Source: Flavobacterium hibernum
Lineage (GTDB): Bacteria > Bacteroidota > Bacteroidia > Flavobacteriales > Flavobacteriaceae
Assembly: GCF_000832125.1 (NCBI RefSeq)
Contig: NZ_JPRK01000015.1
Location: 124,001-188,000, forward strand
Length of the DNA stretch: 64,000 nt
Direction of reading: 5' to 3'
In this document: positions 42,868 through 50,333 of the stretch, piece by piece
Layout of the letters: the number at the start of each line of letters is the position of its first letter
Numbering within the stretch: the stretch's first letter is position 1
Translations under genes and position numbers: made by a program
Notes under the pieces: generated by a model
Told to the model about the DNA's origin: nothing
The model's input: the letters and a program-made list of their open reading frames with translations, nothing else
Database searches by the model: none

Positions 42868-43740
42868 CTAACTAATTATAATCTTGTGTTCGTGACGATA
42901 TTGCGACGCACTTTTACCTGTATATTGCTTGAAGGATTTACTAAAGTGACTAAAATTATTAAAACCGCTTTCGTAACAAACTTCGTTTATACTAATTTGT
43001 TTTTCGGCCAATAATTTTGACGCGTGTACCAATCGGTATTCGTTTACAAACTCTGTAAACGTTTTATTTGAAATCTTCTTGAAATAACGACAAAAAGAAG
43101 GCGTTGTCATACTCACCAAATTCGAAACCTCGTCTATTGCAATCGATTCCTGAAAATGATCTTTTACGTAATTAAAAATCACATTTATACGATCATTATC
43201 CTGTGTTTGCAATTCTAGCGAAAAACCATCGGCATTAAGAACCGTATAATCTTCAGAAGAATCTAATTCGTCTAAAACACTCAAAAGTGTAAGCAAACGT
43301 TCAAACGGAAGTTGATTTTCCATCATCTCGATTTTCTTACCAATATGTTTTTTAGTTTCTCCACCAAAAGCAATTCCGCCTTTGGCCTGACTTAAAATAT
43401 TTTGAACCTTTCTCATTTCGGGAGCAACAAAAAAATCATTCCCTAAAAATTCAGGTTTAATATGAATCACGGTTTCATTAATATTTCCCGTTTGTTCATT
43501 TGTAAATCCGCAATGTGGCAAATTGGCTCCTATCAAAATCAAACTACCATTGGTATAATAAGAAACATGGCTTCCTATTTGTCTTTTACCCGCCCCACCG
43601 TTTATATAAACCAACTCGATTTCTGGATGGTAATGCCATAAATGCGCTTTACTGTTGGTCTTTTGGGCGTGTTTAGTATAGGTAAAAGAACTTCCGTATG
43701 AGTTAGATATCACTTCAAGAGCTGGGGCAATTGTCTTCAT
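42868..43740 (-). CDS. AraC-family regulator with cupin sensor
   Basis: 290 residues from the ATG at 43740 (MKTIAPALEVISNSYG). A longer frame starting at 43776 is upstream of the -7 box at 43765-43772 and is rejected. The N-terminal cupin part has the HLWHYHPEIELVY metal- or sugar-binding histidines. The C-terminal helix-turn-helix pair is VMFNYVKDHF... and ISINEVCYESGFNNFSHFSKSFKQYTGKSASQYR. Such regulators respond to a sugar or metabolite and activate nearby genes. An 18-bp motif 61 bases before its ATG also precedes two exported-protein genes. Confidence 0.88.
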   Translation of the reverse strand: MKTIAPALEVISNSYGSSFTYTKHAQKTNSKAHLWHYHPEIELVYINGGAGKRQIGSHVSYYTNGSLILIGANLPHCGFTNEQTGNINETVIHIKPEFLGNDFFVAPEMRKVQNILSQAKGGIAFGGETKKHIGKKIEMMENQLPFERLLTLLSVLDELDSSEDYTVLNADGFSLELQTQDNDRINVIFNYVKDHFQESIAIDEVSNLVSMTTPSFCRYFKKISNKTFTEFVNEYRLVHASKLLAEKQISINEVCYESGFNNFSHFSKSFKQYTGKSASQYRHEHKIIIS

Positions 43741-43764
43741 GATAAAATCTTTAAAAAATAATAG

Positions 43765-43772
43765 CAAATTTA
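43765..43772 (-). promoter_or_regulatory. AraC gene -7 box
   Basis: TAAATTTG on the minus strand matches TAnnTTTG, 24 bases upstream of the ATG at 43740. Confidence 0.6.
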
Positions 43773-43800
43773 ACAAAAATAGCTAATATAATTCATAAAT

Positions 43801-43818
43801 TAACCTATAACGGTTTCG
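43801..43818 (-). promoter_or_regulatory. Conserved motif TAACCTATAACGGTTTCG, copy 1
   Basis: The 18-mer on the plus strand is identical to 44063-44080 and 45141-45158. It contains the inverted half-sites AACC and GGTT around TATAAC. Here it overlaps the -33 region of the AraC promoter, which suggests autoregulation. Confidence 0.65.
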
Positions 43819-44062
43819 CAATTGAAGAATTATCACAAAATTAACCAAAAGTTAAAATAGAAAATTATTCAATTTACACCAATTATTAAACGACTAATAT
43901 TTTTTTTCCTTATTTTTTTAATAAATCGTATTAATTCTACCATTTTTATAGACATATAACATATCTGTAAGAATAATACCCTATCATCAAAAAATTTAAC
44001 ATTTGAAAATGTTTGAAAAATAATAGCCTAATTAACAGAAACACCTACAATAATTCAAATTT

Positions 44063-44080
44063 TAACCTATAACGGTTTCG
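44063..44080 (+). promoter_or_regulatory. Conserved motif TAACCTATAACGGTTTCG, copy 2
   Basis: The same 18-mer, 110 bases upstream of the exported-protein gene at 44190 and 63 bases before its -7-like box. Confidence 0.65.
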
Positions 44081-44142
44081 TAAATGAGAATACAGCACAT
44101 AAATTGGAAAATAGAGTTGTTAAAAAAACACACATTCTGGAG

Positions 44143-44150
44143 TAATTTAG
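44143..44150 (+). promoter_or_regulatory. -7-like box TAATTTAG of exported protein 1
   Basis: TAATTTAG followed by CACCAGAGAATTA. The second gene has the same box and following bases at 45221, and the L,D-transpeptidase gene has AGTAATTTAGCAG at about 53987. Confidence 0.5.
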
Positions 44151-44189
44151 CACCAGAGAATTAAACTAATAATTTAAAGAAAGATAGTT

Positions 44190-44573
44190 ATGAAAAAGAT
44201 TATAAAATTAAGTTTAGTATGTGCAGTACTTTTTACAGGAATGAGCACTTATGCAATTGATGGAAACGACAACGGAAATGTAAATAGTGACTTTAACCTA
44301 CATGTATTAAAAGCTAACGGTAAAGTAATTACGTTTGCCTTAAACCAAGTACAAAAAGCAAGTTTAAGTATTTACGAAAAAAATGGTTCTTTAATATATT
44401 CTGAAAATGCTTCAGGAAAAGACGGAATCTTAAGAACTTTTAGCTTAGAAGAATTTCCAGCTGGAACTTATTTCTTAGAAGTTGAAGATGGTTTGAAAAA
44501 AGTAAGACACGAAATTACAATTACTGATAATGCATCTGTATTATCTACAAAAGCAATTTCTTCAGTAAAATAA
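44190..44573 (+). CDS. Small exported beta-domain protein, paralogue 1
   Basis: 127 residues with a signal peptide (about 1-23, ending STYA). The mature part is a single beta-sandwich resembling a T9SS sorting-domain fold: FALNQVQKASLSIYEKNGSLIYSENA, FPAGTYFLEVEDGLKKVRHEITI. The family (DUF3244-like) is not understood. It has two paralogues, at 45269 and 46040. Both this gene and the next share their upstream motif and downstream terminator, so the whole unit was duplicated. An AraC regulator sits divergently upstream. A role in envelope or surface adhesion is inferred only weakly. Confidence 0.82.
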   Translation: MKKIIKLSLVCAVLFTGMSTYAIDGNDNGNVNSDFNLHVLKANGKVITFALNQVQKASLSIYEKNGSLIYSENASGKDGILRTFSLEEFPAGTYFLEVEDGLKKVRHEITITDNASVLSTKAISSVK

Positions 44574-44691
44574 TAAAGCAAATTTGTTTGCTCAAAATAC
44601 AAGTGTAGCAATACACTAAAAAAGTTTATACTCTCATAAAGTATAAAAATGAGGTTAGATAGTTAGTAAAGTTAAAAACGTGATTGTTTTA

Positions 44692-44722
44692 AAACAGCTC
44701 TTTGTGGTTATTGAGCTGTTTT
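44692..44722 (+). terminator. Terminator of paralogue 1
   Basis: AAACAGCTC / GAGCTGTTT around TTTGTGGTTATT is followed by TTTTTTTG. The same hairpin and loop close paralogue 2. Confidence 0.88.
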
Positions 44723-44745
44723 TTTTTGCTCTTTACTTAAGGATT

Positions 44746-45015
44746 TAACCGCAAAGTTCGCAAAGAATCTTAACTCATCGTACGTTCAAAAAACACAAAG
44801 TTCGCAAAGCTTTTTCAACACAAAGCTTTGTGAACTTTGCGTTTTGTATAAAACCTCGTCGAAATGAGATTTAACCGCAAAGTGCGCAAAGAATTTAAAC
44901 TTGCAGCACGCAGAAAAAAAGCAAAGTTCGCAAAGCTATTTCAACATAAAGCTTTGCGAACTTTCTATTTTTCCAAAACCTAATATAAAAAAACCTTTGC
45001 GCACTTTGCGGTAAA
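44746..45015. repeat. Palindromic block, CGCAAAGTTCGCAAAG family
   Basis: Two tandem units of ACCGCAAAG(T)TCGCAAAG arms and their reverse complements (CTTTGCGAACTTTGCG) fill most of the 695-base gap between paralogues 1 and 2. Related blocks lie at 57744-57785, 60887-61016 and 63253-63414. Confidence 0.85.
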
Positions 45016-45140
45016 ATACCTCCTGCTAAATAAAGAACTATTTTGTAAGAAATACAGCAACTCCAATATTATCTTATTTTAAAGAAAACATTAAAAAATA
45101 ATAACTGATTTAACTAAAACGCTAAATATAATTCAAATTT

Positions 45141-45158
45141 TAACCTATAACGGTTTCG
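45141..45158 (+). promoter_or_regulatory. Conserved motif TAACCTATAACGGTTTCG, copy 3
   Basis: The same 18-mer, with 20+ identical flanking bases as copy 2, 111 bases before the ATG at 45269. Confidence 0.65.
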
Positions 45159-45220
45159 TAAATGAGAATATAGCACATAAATAGGAAAATAGAGTTGTAC
45201 AAAAACACATGTTCTATAAG

Positions 45221-45228
45221 TAATTTAG
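45221..45228 (+). promoter_or_regulatory. -7-like box TAATTTAG of exported protein 2
   Basis: TAATTTAG followed by CATCAGAGAATTA, in the same position relative to the ATG as in paralogue 1. Confidence 0.5.
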
Positions 45229-45268
45229 CATCAGAGAATTAGAGCTATTAATCTAAAAAACAAATGTC

Positions 45269-45676
45269 ATGAAAAAGATTTTAAAATTAAGTTTAGTATG
45301 TGCAGTACTTTTTACAGGATTTAGTACTTATGCAATCGACGGGAATGAAGATTTTAATCTTCATGTAATAAAAACAAGTGGTAAACAAATTACGTTTGCC
45401 TTAAACAAACTACAAAAAGCAAGTTTATCTATTTATGATAAAGATGGTAGTTTGATTTATTCTGAAAATGCTTCTGGCAAAGACGGAATCTTGAGAACTT
45501 TTAGTTTAGAAGAATTTCCAGCAGGAACTTACTTCCTGGAAGTTGAAGACAATGTAAAAAAAGTGAGACACGAAATAACAATTACTGACGATAATACAGT
45601 AATATCAAAAAAAGCAGTTTCATCAGTTTACAAACCAGGTTTTTCTGCAAATAATACAGTCGTAGCAGTACGCTAA
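45269..45676 (+). CDS. Small exported beta-domain protein, paralogue 2
   Basis: 135 residues with a signal peptide (about 1-23). Closely related to paralogue 1 across the whole domain (LNKLQKASLSIYDKDGSLIYSENASGKDGIL, FPAGTYFLEVEDNVKKVRHEI). It has a longer C-terminus ending FSANNTVVAVR. Its promoter motif and terminator match those of paralogue 1, which shows recent duplication of the whole unit rather than of the coding part only. Confidence 0.82.
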   Translation: MKKILKLSLVCAVLFTGFSTYAIDGNEDFNLHVIKTSGKQITFALNKLQKASLSIYDKDGSLIYSENASGKDGILRTFSLEEFPAGTYFLEVEDNVKKVRHEITITDDNTVISKKAVSSVYKPGFSANNTVVAVR

Positions 45677-45736
45677 AAAGTTATACTTATACAGTATAAA
45701 AGTGAGGTTAGATAGTTAGTATAAAACATTACGTTT

Positions 45737-45768
45737 AAAACAGCTCTTTGTGGTTATTGAGCTGTTTT
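45737..45768 (+). terminator. Terminator of paralogue 2
   Basis: Identical stem and loop to that at 44692: AAACAGCTC TTTGTGGTTATT GAGCTGTTT, followed by TTTT. The ~270 bases after this, up to paralogue 3, hold no gene or repeat I can name. Confidence 0.88.
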
Positions 45769-46039
45769 TTTATGCCCAAATTTTACCTCGAGTTTATGAC
45801 ACTTCTATTTTTTGAAAAAATATTCTTAATAAATACAAACAACTGATTTTTAAACCATTAAAAAAATCAATAAAAAAACATCCAAGAATCCAGCAATTAC
45901 GTACATTGTTCAGATAAAACACAGAAACATCTTTAATTCAGCAATTTACACTTCTAAAAAAGAACTTTTTTTGCATAAAATTAAATTTCTATTTGTAGTT
46001 TTACGTGTTCCACAAATAGTAATAAACAATTAAAAAAAC

Positions 46040-46426
46040 ATGACAAAATTTACCAAAATGGGCTTGGTTGTAGCCGTTTTTCTAACCACAATTTTTACCT
46101 ATGCAATTGATGGAAAAGGTGATTATATTTTGAATATAATTACTAGCAACGGAAAAGTAATGAGTTTTACTTTGAACACTGCCGAAAAATCAAATTATTC
46201 TATTTTTGATGAAAATCATAATTTAGTGTATGCAGGACAATCTGCTGTAGATAAATTAGAAGTTTCTAAAACAATAAGTTTAGAAGGTCATCCAGCCGGA
46301 ACTTATTTATTAGAAGTAACTGAAAATGGTAAAATTGAGAAACACGAGATTAAAGTTACAGCCAAAAAAGTAAAAACTGTAAAACTTGACGAGTCAGTAA
46401 ACAAAAGCCCAGCTTTTAGACGTTAA
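46040..46426 (+). CDS. Small exported beta-domain protein, paralogue 3
   Basis: 128 residues with a signal peptide (about 1-23, TYA). It is a diverged paralogue of the two preceding genes (NTAEKSNYSIFDENHNLVYAGQS, HPAGTYLLEVTENGKIEKHEIKV). It lacks the 18-bp upstream motif seen in the other two, so it may not be in the same regulon. It has its own terminator. Confidence 0.8.
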   Translation: MTKFTKMGLVVAVFLTTIFTYAIDGKGDYILNIITSNGKVMSFTLNTAEKSNYSIFDENHNLVYAGQSAVDKLEVSKTISLEGHPAGTYLLEVTENGKIEKHEIKVTAKKVKTVKLDESVNKSPAFRR

Positions 46427-46448
46427 TTGTTTTTTGCTTAAAAATGAA

Positions 46449-46478
46449 AGCAGCTCCTTCCAAGAGCTGCTTTTTTTT
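46449..46478 (+). terminator. Terminator of paralogue 3
   Basis: GCAGCTC / GAGCTGC around CTTCCAA is followed by nine T. Confidence 0.88.
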
Positions 46479-46504
46479 TCGGCATAACCAAATTAATTTT
46501 GATG

Positions 46505-46708
46505 ACGGAATTTCTTTGTCATGGACGGATTAAAATCCATCCCCACAATATGATTCGTTCCTTCGGAACTATTTAAAACTTCATCAAAATTAACCGCAAT
46601 ATTGTCATTTCGACGTAAGGAGAAATCACACAAGTTATTCTACAAAGATTGGTGATTTGCATTGTTGATCTTCTAGTGTGATTTCTCCCTTCGGTCGAAA
46701 TGACAAAC
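46505..46708. repeat. ~200-bp repeat, copy A, with a GTCATTTCGAC palindrome
   Basis: The segment ending in the palindrome 46604-46704 (GTCATTTCGAC / GTCGAAATGAC) is repeated at 47995-48202 with a few changes, including the shared TTTGTCATGGACGGATTAAA and CCTTCGGAACTATTT parts. The two copies flank the XRE gene and the small gene. The remaining ~200 bases of this 480-base gap hold only the XRE terminator (46852-46880). Confidence 0.85.
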
Positions 46709-46851
46709 CAACCGCTATATGCCCTTTATAAAAATATTCTTGATTCTCTTTGTTGATTATTGAAATGTGTAAGAAGTCAGCAAACTTACCACAACACTAA
46801 TAAATTTATAAATGAACACTTTGCAGAGTATGTTTTTTTGTATTAAAACAG

Positions 46852-46880
46852 AAAAGCACCAACCGTGGCTGATGCTTTTT
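46852..46880 (-). terminator. Terminator downstream of the XRE gene
   Basis: AAAAGCACC / GGCTGATGCTTTT, an imperfect stem (AAAGCA with TGCTTT), has A- and T-rich flanks. Confidence 0.5.
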
Positions 46881-46907
46881 TTTATGAATAAACCTCTTTC
46901 AAGAGTA

Positions 46908-47321
46908 TTATTTTCCTTTAAGTAATTTTTCGAGATATTCGATTTTATCTTTTTCTGATTGAAGCAAACGTTCGTAAAGCTTTTTATTTTCTTCGAAAGA
47001 TTCTACTAATTTATCCAATGGATTGAAAGTGCAATTATTATTATTTCCAAAATGGCTATTGTTTACAGCTTCATTAAAACTATTAAAATAATTAATCATA
47101 CTTTCTTCTGAGAAATTCTTGATAGCTTCAACCGTTACACCAAGCGCTTTTGCTACTTCAACAAGTCTTTCTTCTTCTATGGTTTCGCTGTTTTCAATAG
47201 CAGATATTGTTTGCTGACTTATTCCCAAAGCCTGTGCTAAAGCTTCCTGTTTCATGTCACGAAGTTCGCGAATACGGCTTATTTTTCGCCCTATATGATT
47301 TGGTTTTGTTAGTGTGCTCAT
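46908..47321 (-). CDS. XRE-family transcriptional regulator
   Basis: 137 residues. A Cro/CI helix-turn-helix occupies residues 13-66 (ISRIRELRDMKQEALAQALGISQQTISAIENSE and the following ALGVTVEAI). The C-terminal part has a helical oligomerisation region (YERLLQSEKDKIEYLEKLLKGK). Its promoter box TATCTTTG ends four bases before the ATG, so it may be leaderless. It is divergent from the small protein at 47521. No known target site is visible. Confidence 0.88.
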   Translation of the reverse strand: MSTLTKPNHIGRKISRIRELRDMKQEALAQALGISQQTISAIENSETIEEERLVEVAKALGVTVEAIKNFSEESMINYFNSFNEAVNNSHFGNNNNCTFNPLDKLVESFEENKKLYERLLQSEKDKIEYLEKLLKGK

Positions 47322-47325
47322 AATT

Positions 47326-47333
47326 CAAAGATA
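47326..47333 (-). promoter_or_regulatory. XRE gene -7 box
   Basis: TATCTTTG on the minus strand matches TAnnTTTG; AATT then the ATG follow directly. Confidence 0.55.
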
Positions 47334-47520
47334 ATAATTAAGTGTGAAAAACCTCAACTGGTAAAAAACTTATTTCGACTGTTGTGATACCCGCCAAAAC
47401 GGTTCGGTACGCTACAATCAATTTCTACTCTTGTATCAAATCAAACAAAAGTACAATTTTTCTTATAATAAAAATCTAATTGTAAAACGATTAACAAGTT
47501 ACAAATAAAAAATATATGTT

Positions 47521-47838
47521 ATGGAAACAAATGAAACCCAGACTTTGGCAAGACTTAAACAATTAGCCACTCTACATTTTCAGACCTTAAAACCCACCAA
47601 CGACAAATCTGAAGCTTATATTTTTAAAATCAAGATTATAAACTACTTCGAACTCGGTTGTCTAATTACCGATATGCTAAAATTATGTATTCTGGCACTC
47701 GATCATGACATGCATAATGTAAGAAACAATAAAAACGATGCCATAAATGTGAGCCTAATTCTTGAAACCATTCTACAAATGATTCCCATGGATGAACTTG
47801 AATTTTTGAGTGACATTGAAGATATAGTTAATGAATGA
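47521..47838 (+). CDS. Small protein of unknown function
   Basis: 105 residues with no signal peptide. It is helical and acidic at the C-terminus (MIPMDELEFLSDIEDIVNE), with a leucine/cysteine-rich middle. I do not recognise a family. It is divergent from the XRE regulator and next to the ATPase-methyltransferase gene across a repeat block. It could be a partner of the XRE protein, but no evidence supports more than proximity. Confidence 0.65.
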   Translation: METNETQTLARLKQLATLHFQTLKPTNDKSEAYIFKIKIINYFELGCLITDMLKLCILALDHDMHNVRNNKNDAINVSLILETILQMIPMDELEFLSDIEDIVNE

Positions 47839-47875
47839 TCTTTTGTCAAAGAAATTAATCCGTTTAAAATTAACC

Positions 47876-48210
47876 ACAAAATTGTCATTTCGACCGAAGG
47901 GAGACCCGAGCGATAGCGAACAGGCGAAGCAAATCTTCGCAAGTAATTCTACAAAGATTGTGATTTGTAATATCGAGTTTCGAATGACAAACTGGATGGA
48001 ATTTCTTTGTCATGGACGGATTAAAATCCATCCCTACAATATGTTTGGTTCCTTCGGAACTATTTTAAAACTCCATCAAAATTAACCACAAAATTGTCAT
48101 TGCGACCGAAGGGAGAAATCACACAAGTAATTCTACAAAGATTGATGATTTGCATTGTCGAGCTTCACGTGTGATTTCTCCCTTCGGTCGAAATGACAAA
48201 CTGGATGGAA
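47876..48210. repeat. Repeat block downstream of the small gene, including copy B of the ~200-bp repeat
   Basis: At about 47884-47990 lies a CATTTCGACCGAAGG unit. At 47995-48202 lies copy B of the ~200-bp repeat (TTTGTCATGGACGGATTAAA, then GTCATTGCGACCGAAGG with its reverse complement ending in CGAAATGAC at 48194). The whole fills the gap between the small gene and the ATPase-methyltransferase gene. Confidence 0.85.
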
Positions 48211-48227
48211 TTTTGTGTTTTGCTGAC

Positions 48228-48277
48228 GCGAGCGTCTCGCTCGTGCATTACTTTGCCTTCACGAGCGAGACGCTCGC
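48228..48277. repeat. GC-rich 18-bp palindrome next to the ATPase-methyltransferase gene
   Basis: GCGAGCGTCTCGCTCGTG (48228-48245) and its exact reverse complement (48260-48277) flank a 14-base centre. It is strikingly GC-rich in an AT-rich genome and lies 17 bases beyond the gene's stop codon. Confidence 0.85.
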
Positions 48278-48293
48278 GCTAGCGGGGGGAATT

Positions 48294-50183
48294 CTAACCC
48301 AATTCTTCTAAGGCAAGCGAAGCATTTGCTAATTGCTGAGACCAAAAACCATGTCGTTTGCCATTTTTAAATGTTGGTTCAGTAGTTTTTCTTAATTCTT
48401 TAATTGCATCCTTTGAGTTTTGAATTAACATTTCTAATGATTCTATTTTTGATTTAGCATCTATTCTCGTTATGCACTTTTTTGGAATATGGTGAGATTT
48501 TAATCTTCCATCCTTTCTATAGTCTGTAGATACATATGCGTCTTCCGAAGCAATTTTAAATAATTTCTTGAATTCAAGTTCATCATAAACTAAGAATCCC
48601 TTCGCATGTGCTTTTTCTCCAATTGCTAAAAACTGATCTTCCACAATCAACAAAAAGCCGTCCTCTTTAAGCAATTTAAAAGGAGACTTTACAGAAGTGA
48701 ATAAATTTAACCATTCATTTGGCTCTATTTCATGAAAAACATTACACATTACTATAATATCGAAAGTGTTTTCATCATGCGTCGATAACAATTGTGTTAT
48801 ATCATTAAAATATCTATTATCTGAACTACCACCATAAATGTCTTCAAATACCTTAATACAAGTATCTTTATTTTCATCAAATTTATCGTATCCATAAAAG
48901 TCCAACCACTCAGTGATATCTGAATTTCTTAACCTTTCATTCTCATATATAGTAGAAAGCAATCTTCCTTTTCCAATACCAAAATCTAAAACCTTAAGTT
49001 TTTGACCTTTGGCTACTCGATCTTTTATTATTTCATGAATTTGTTCAACTTGTGGATCTTTTGATCCAGTTATTAGTACTTCAGGATAAAACAAACTTTC
49101 ATACGCAAACTTATTACTCCCCATCTGAGCAGGTAAAGATAAAAAATGAGACAATTTCTCAATTTCTTCTTCATTTCCTAGCAATCCTTTCAAAACAGTT
49201 TGAGGAATATCTCCTGCATAAGAAATTTTTCCTTCATCAATATACCAAATACATGAAGGATCAAAATGAGCCAACACATTAATCGAATGTGTTGCAATCC
49301 ATAATTGTCCATTTTTGATATGCGGAATAATTTTATCAATAACCTCAATTAAAGCTGCTGGGTGTAAGTGATTTTCAGGTTCATCCATAAATATGACTAC
49401 ATTTTCTAAATTAACTTCTTGCCCATAAAGTGCCATACAAAATTGCAATAGAATTATTTGACCATTAGATAGCTTTGCTTCACCAATACGTTTACCAAAA
49501 ACTTCAGGATAACCATCTTTAGTTCTTTTTAAATCTGTATTCAGAAATAATTTTATGTAACTTTTTAATTTTTCATACTGAAATAATATTTCTTTCCTGT
49601 CCTCTTCACTTACATTTGAATCTTCTGGAACACTTGCTTCTACAAAATTTCTTTGAATCTTTTCAATTGCTGAAATAGCACCCATTGAGATATTGTTCAT
49701 ACCTACATTATAAATTAATTTAGCATGACCATCACGTTGCTGAGCAGGAATTGTATAACTATCCGTTAAATTCAAAGATTGTGGTACAAAATCAACCAAA
49801 ACTTTATCTTCCTTTTCAGGAAATAAAGAAAAATAATTTATACTTTTTAATTGTTCTTCCCTCTTACTAATTTCTTCTTTGTAACTTTTAATAATCTGTT
49901 TACTTCTTTCAATTGAATCTATTGTTGAATGTGAATTATGTTGGACTCCTTCTTCACTTAATATTCCGCCATTATAATTTTTAATTTCATTCTTTAATTT
50001 TATTACTTGTTCAGTATTCGGTACAATTGCAATCTGCTCTTTAATTAATCTTAATGTTCTACTTTTTCCTGAACCATTTTTACCGGCCAATAAAACTACA
50101 CTACCTAAACGATCCATGGAAATTGGCTGGAGATCTATTTTTGATGTAATCTCTTCGCCTAAATTTATTTTTTGTATCTTCAT
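48294..50183 (-). CDS. ATPase (ABC/SMC-like) fused to a class I SAM-dependent methyltransferase
   Basis: 629 residues. Residues 1-330 form an AAA/ABC-type ATPase: Walker A GKNGSGKS (34-41), signature LSNGQ (238-242), Walker B VVIFMDEPE (262-270) and an H-loop ATHS (297-300). A helical insert (about 60-240) with coiled-coil character, and the domain order, resemble SMC/RecN/OLD-type ATPases. Residues 390-530 form a class I methyltransferase: motif I VLDFGIGKGRLL (398-409) and a motif IV-like MCNVFHEIEP (479-488). It has no NPPY/DPPY tetrad or PC dipeptide, so it does not look like a classical DNA methyltransferase. Methylation target unknown. The neighbouring XRE gene and repeats hint at an accessory or defence role (inference). 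Confidence 0.85.
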   Translation of the reverse strand: MKIQKINLGEEITSKIDLQPISMDRLGSVVLLAGKNGSGKSRTLRLIKEQIAIVPNTEQVIKLKNEIKNYNGGILSEEGVQHNSHSTIDSIERSKQIIKSYKEEISKREEQLKSINYFSLFPEKEDKVLVDFVPQSLNLTDSYTIPAQQRDGHAKLIYNVGMNNISMGAISAIEKIQRNFVEASVPEDSNVSEEDRKEILFQYEKLKSYIKLFLNTDLKRTKDGYPEVFGKRIGEAKLSNGQIILLQFCMALYGQEVNLENVVIFMDEPENHLHPAALIEVIDKIIPHIKNGQLWIATHSINVLAHFDPSCIWYIDEGKISYAGDIPQTVLKGLLGNEEEIEKLSHFLSLPAQMGSNKFAYESLFYPEVLITGSKDPQVEQIHEIIKDRVAKGQKLKVLDFGIGKGRLLSTIYENERLRNSDITEWLDFYGYDKFDENKDTCIKVFEDIYGGSSDNRYFNDITQLLSTHDENTFDIIVMCNVFHEIEPNEWLNLFTSVKSPFKLLKEDGFLLIVEDQFLAIGEKAHAKGFLVYDELEFKKLFKIASEDAYVSTDYRKDGRLKSHHIPKKCITRIDAKSKIESLEMLIQNSKDAIKELRKTTEPTFKNGKRHGFWSQQLANASLALEELG

Positions 50184-50283
50184 TTATATATTAATTAGAT
50201 TGATTACTGAAATTGAAAATTATAAAAATAAATCTACTAAAATTAATTCTATAATAATTGATTTGAAAAAATTTAAAACAAAA

Positions 50284-50307
50284 AAAACTCTCATTTCTGA
50301 GAGGTTT
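50284..50307 (-). terminator. Terminator of icmF
   Basis: AAAACTCTCA / TGAGAGGTTT around TTTC has T-rich flanks and lies 27 bases past the icmF stop. Confidence 0.8.
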
Positions 50308-50333
50308 TTCCAAAAATTTTAAAATAGTAAATT

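Larger units (their letters stand above)
43819..44189. promoter_or_regulatory. Divergent promoter region
   Basis: The AraC gene (-) and the first exported-protein gene (+) are separated here. Besides the motif at 43801 and its second copy at 44063-44080, a -7-like TAATTTAG lies at 44143-44150. No other feature stands out. Confidence 0.5.

Noticed and set aside
47839..48290. CRISPR-like array among the repeats
   Set aside because: The repeats are long inverted units of variable length with no regular short direct repeats or spacers.
48294..50183. Type I or II restriction-modification enzyme
   Set aside because: No DPPY/NPPY or PC methyltransferase motif, no nuclease and no specificity subunit are visible.
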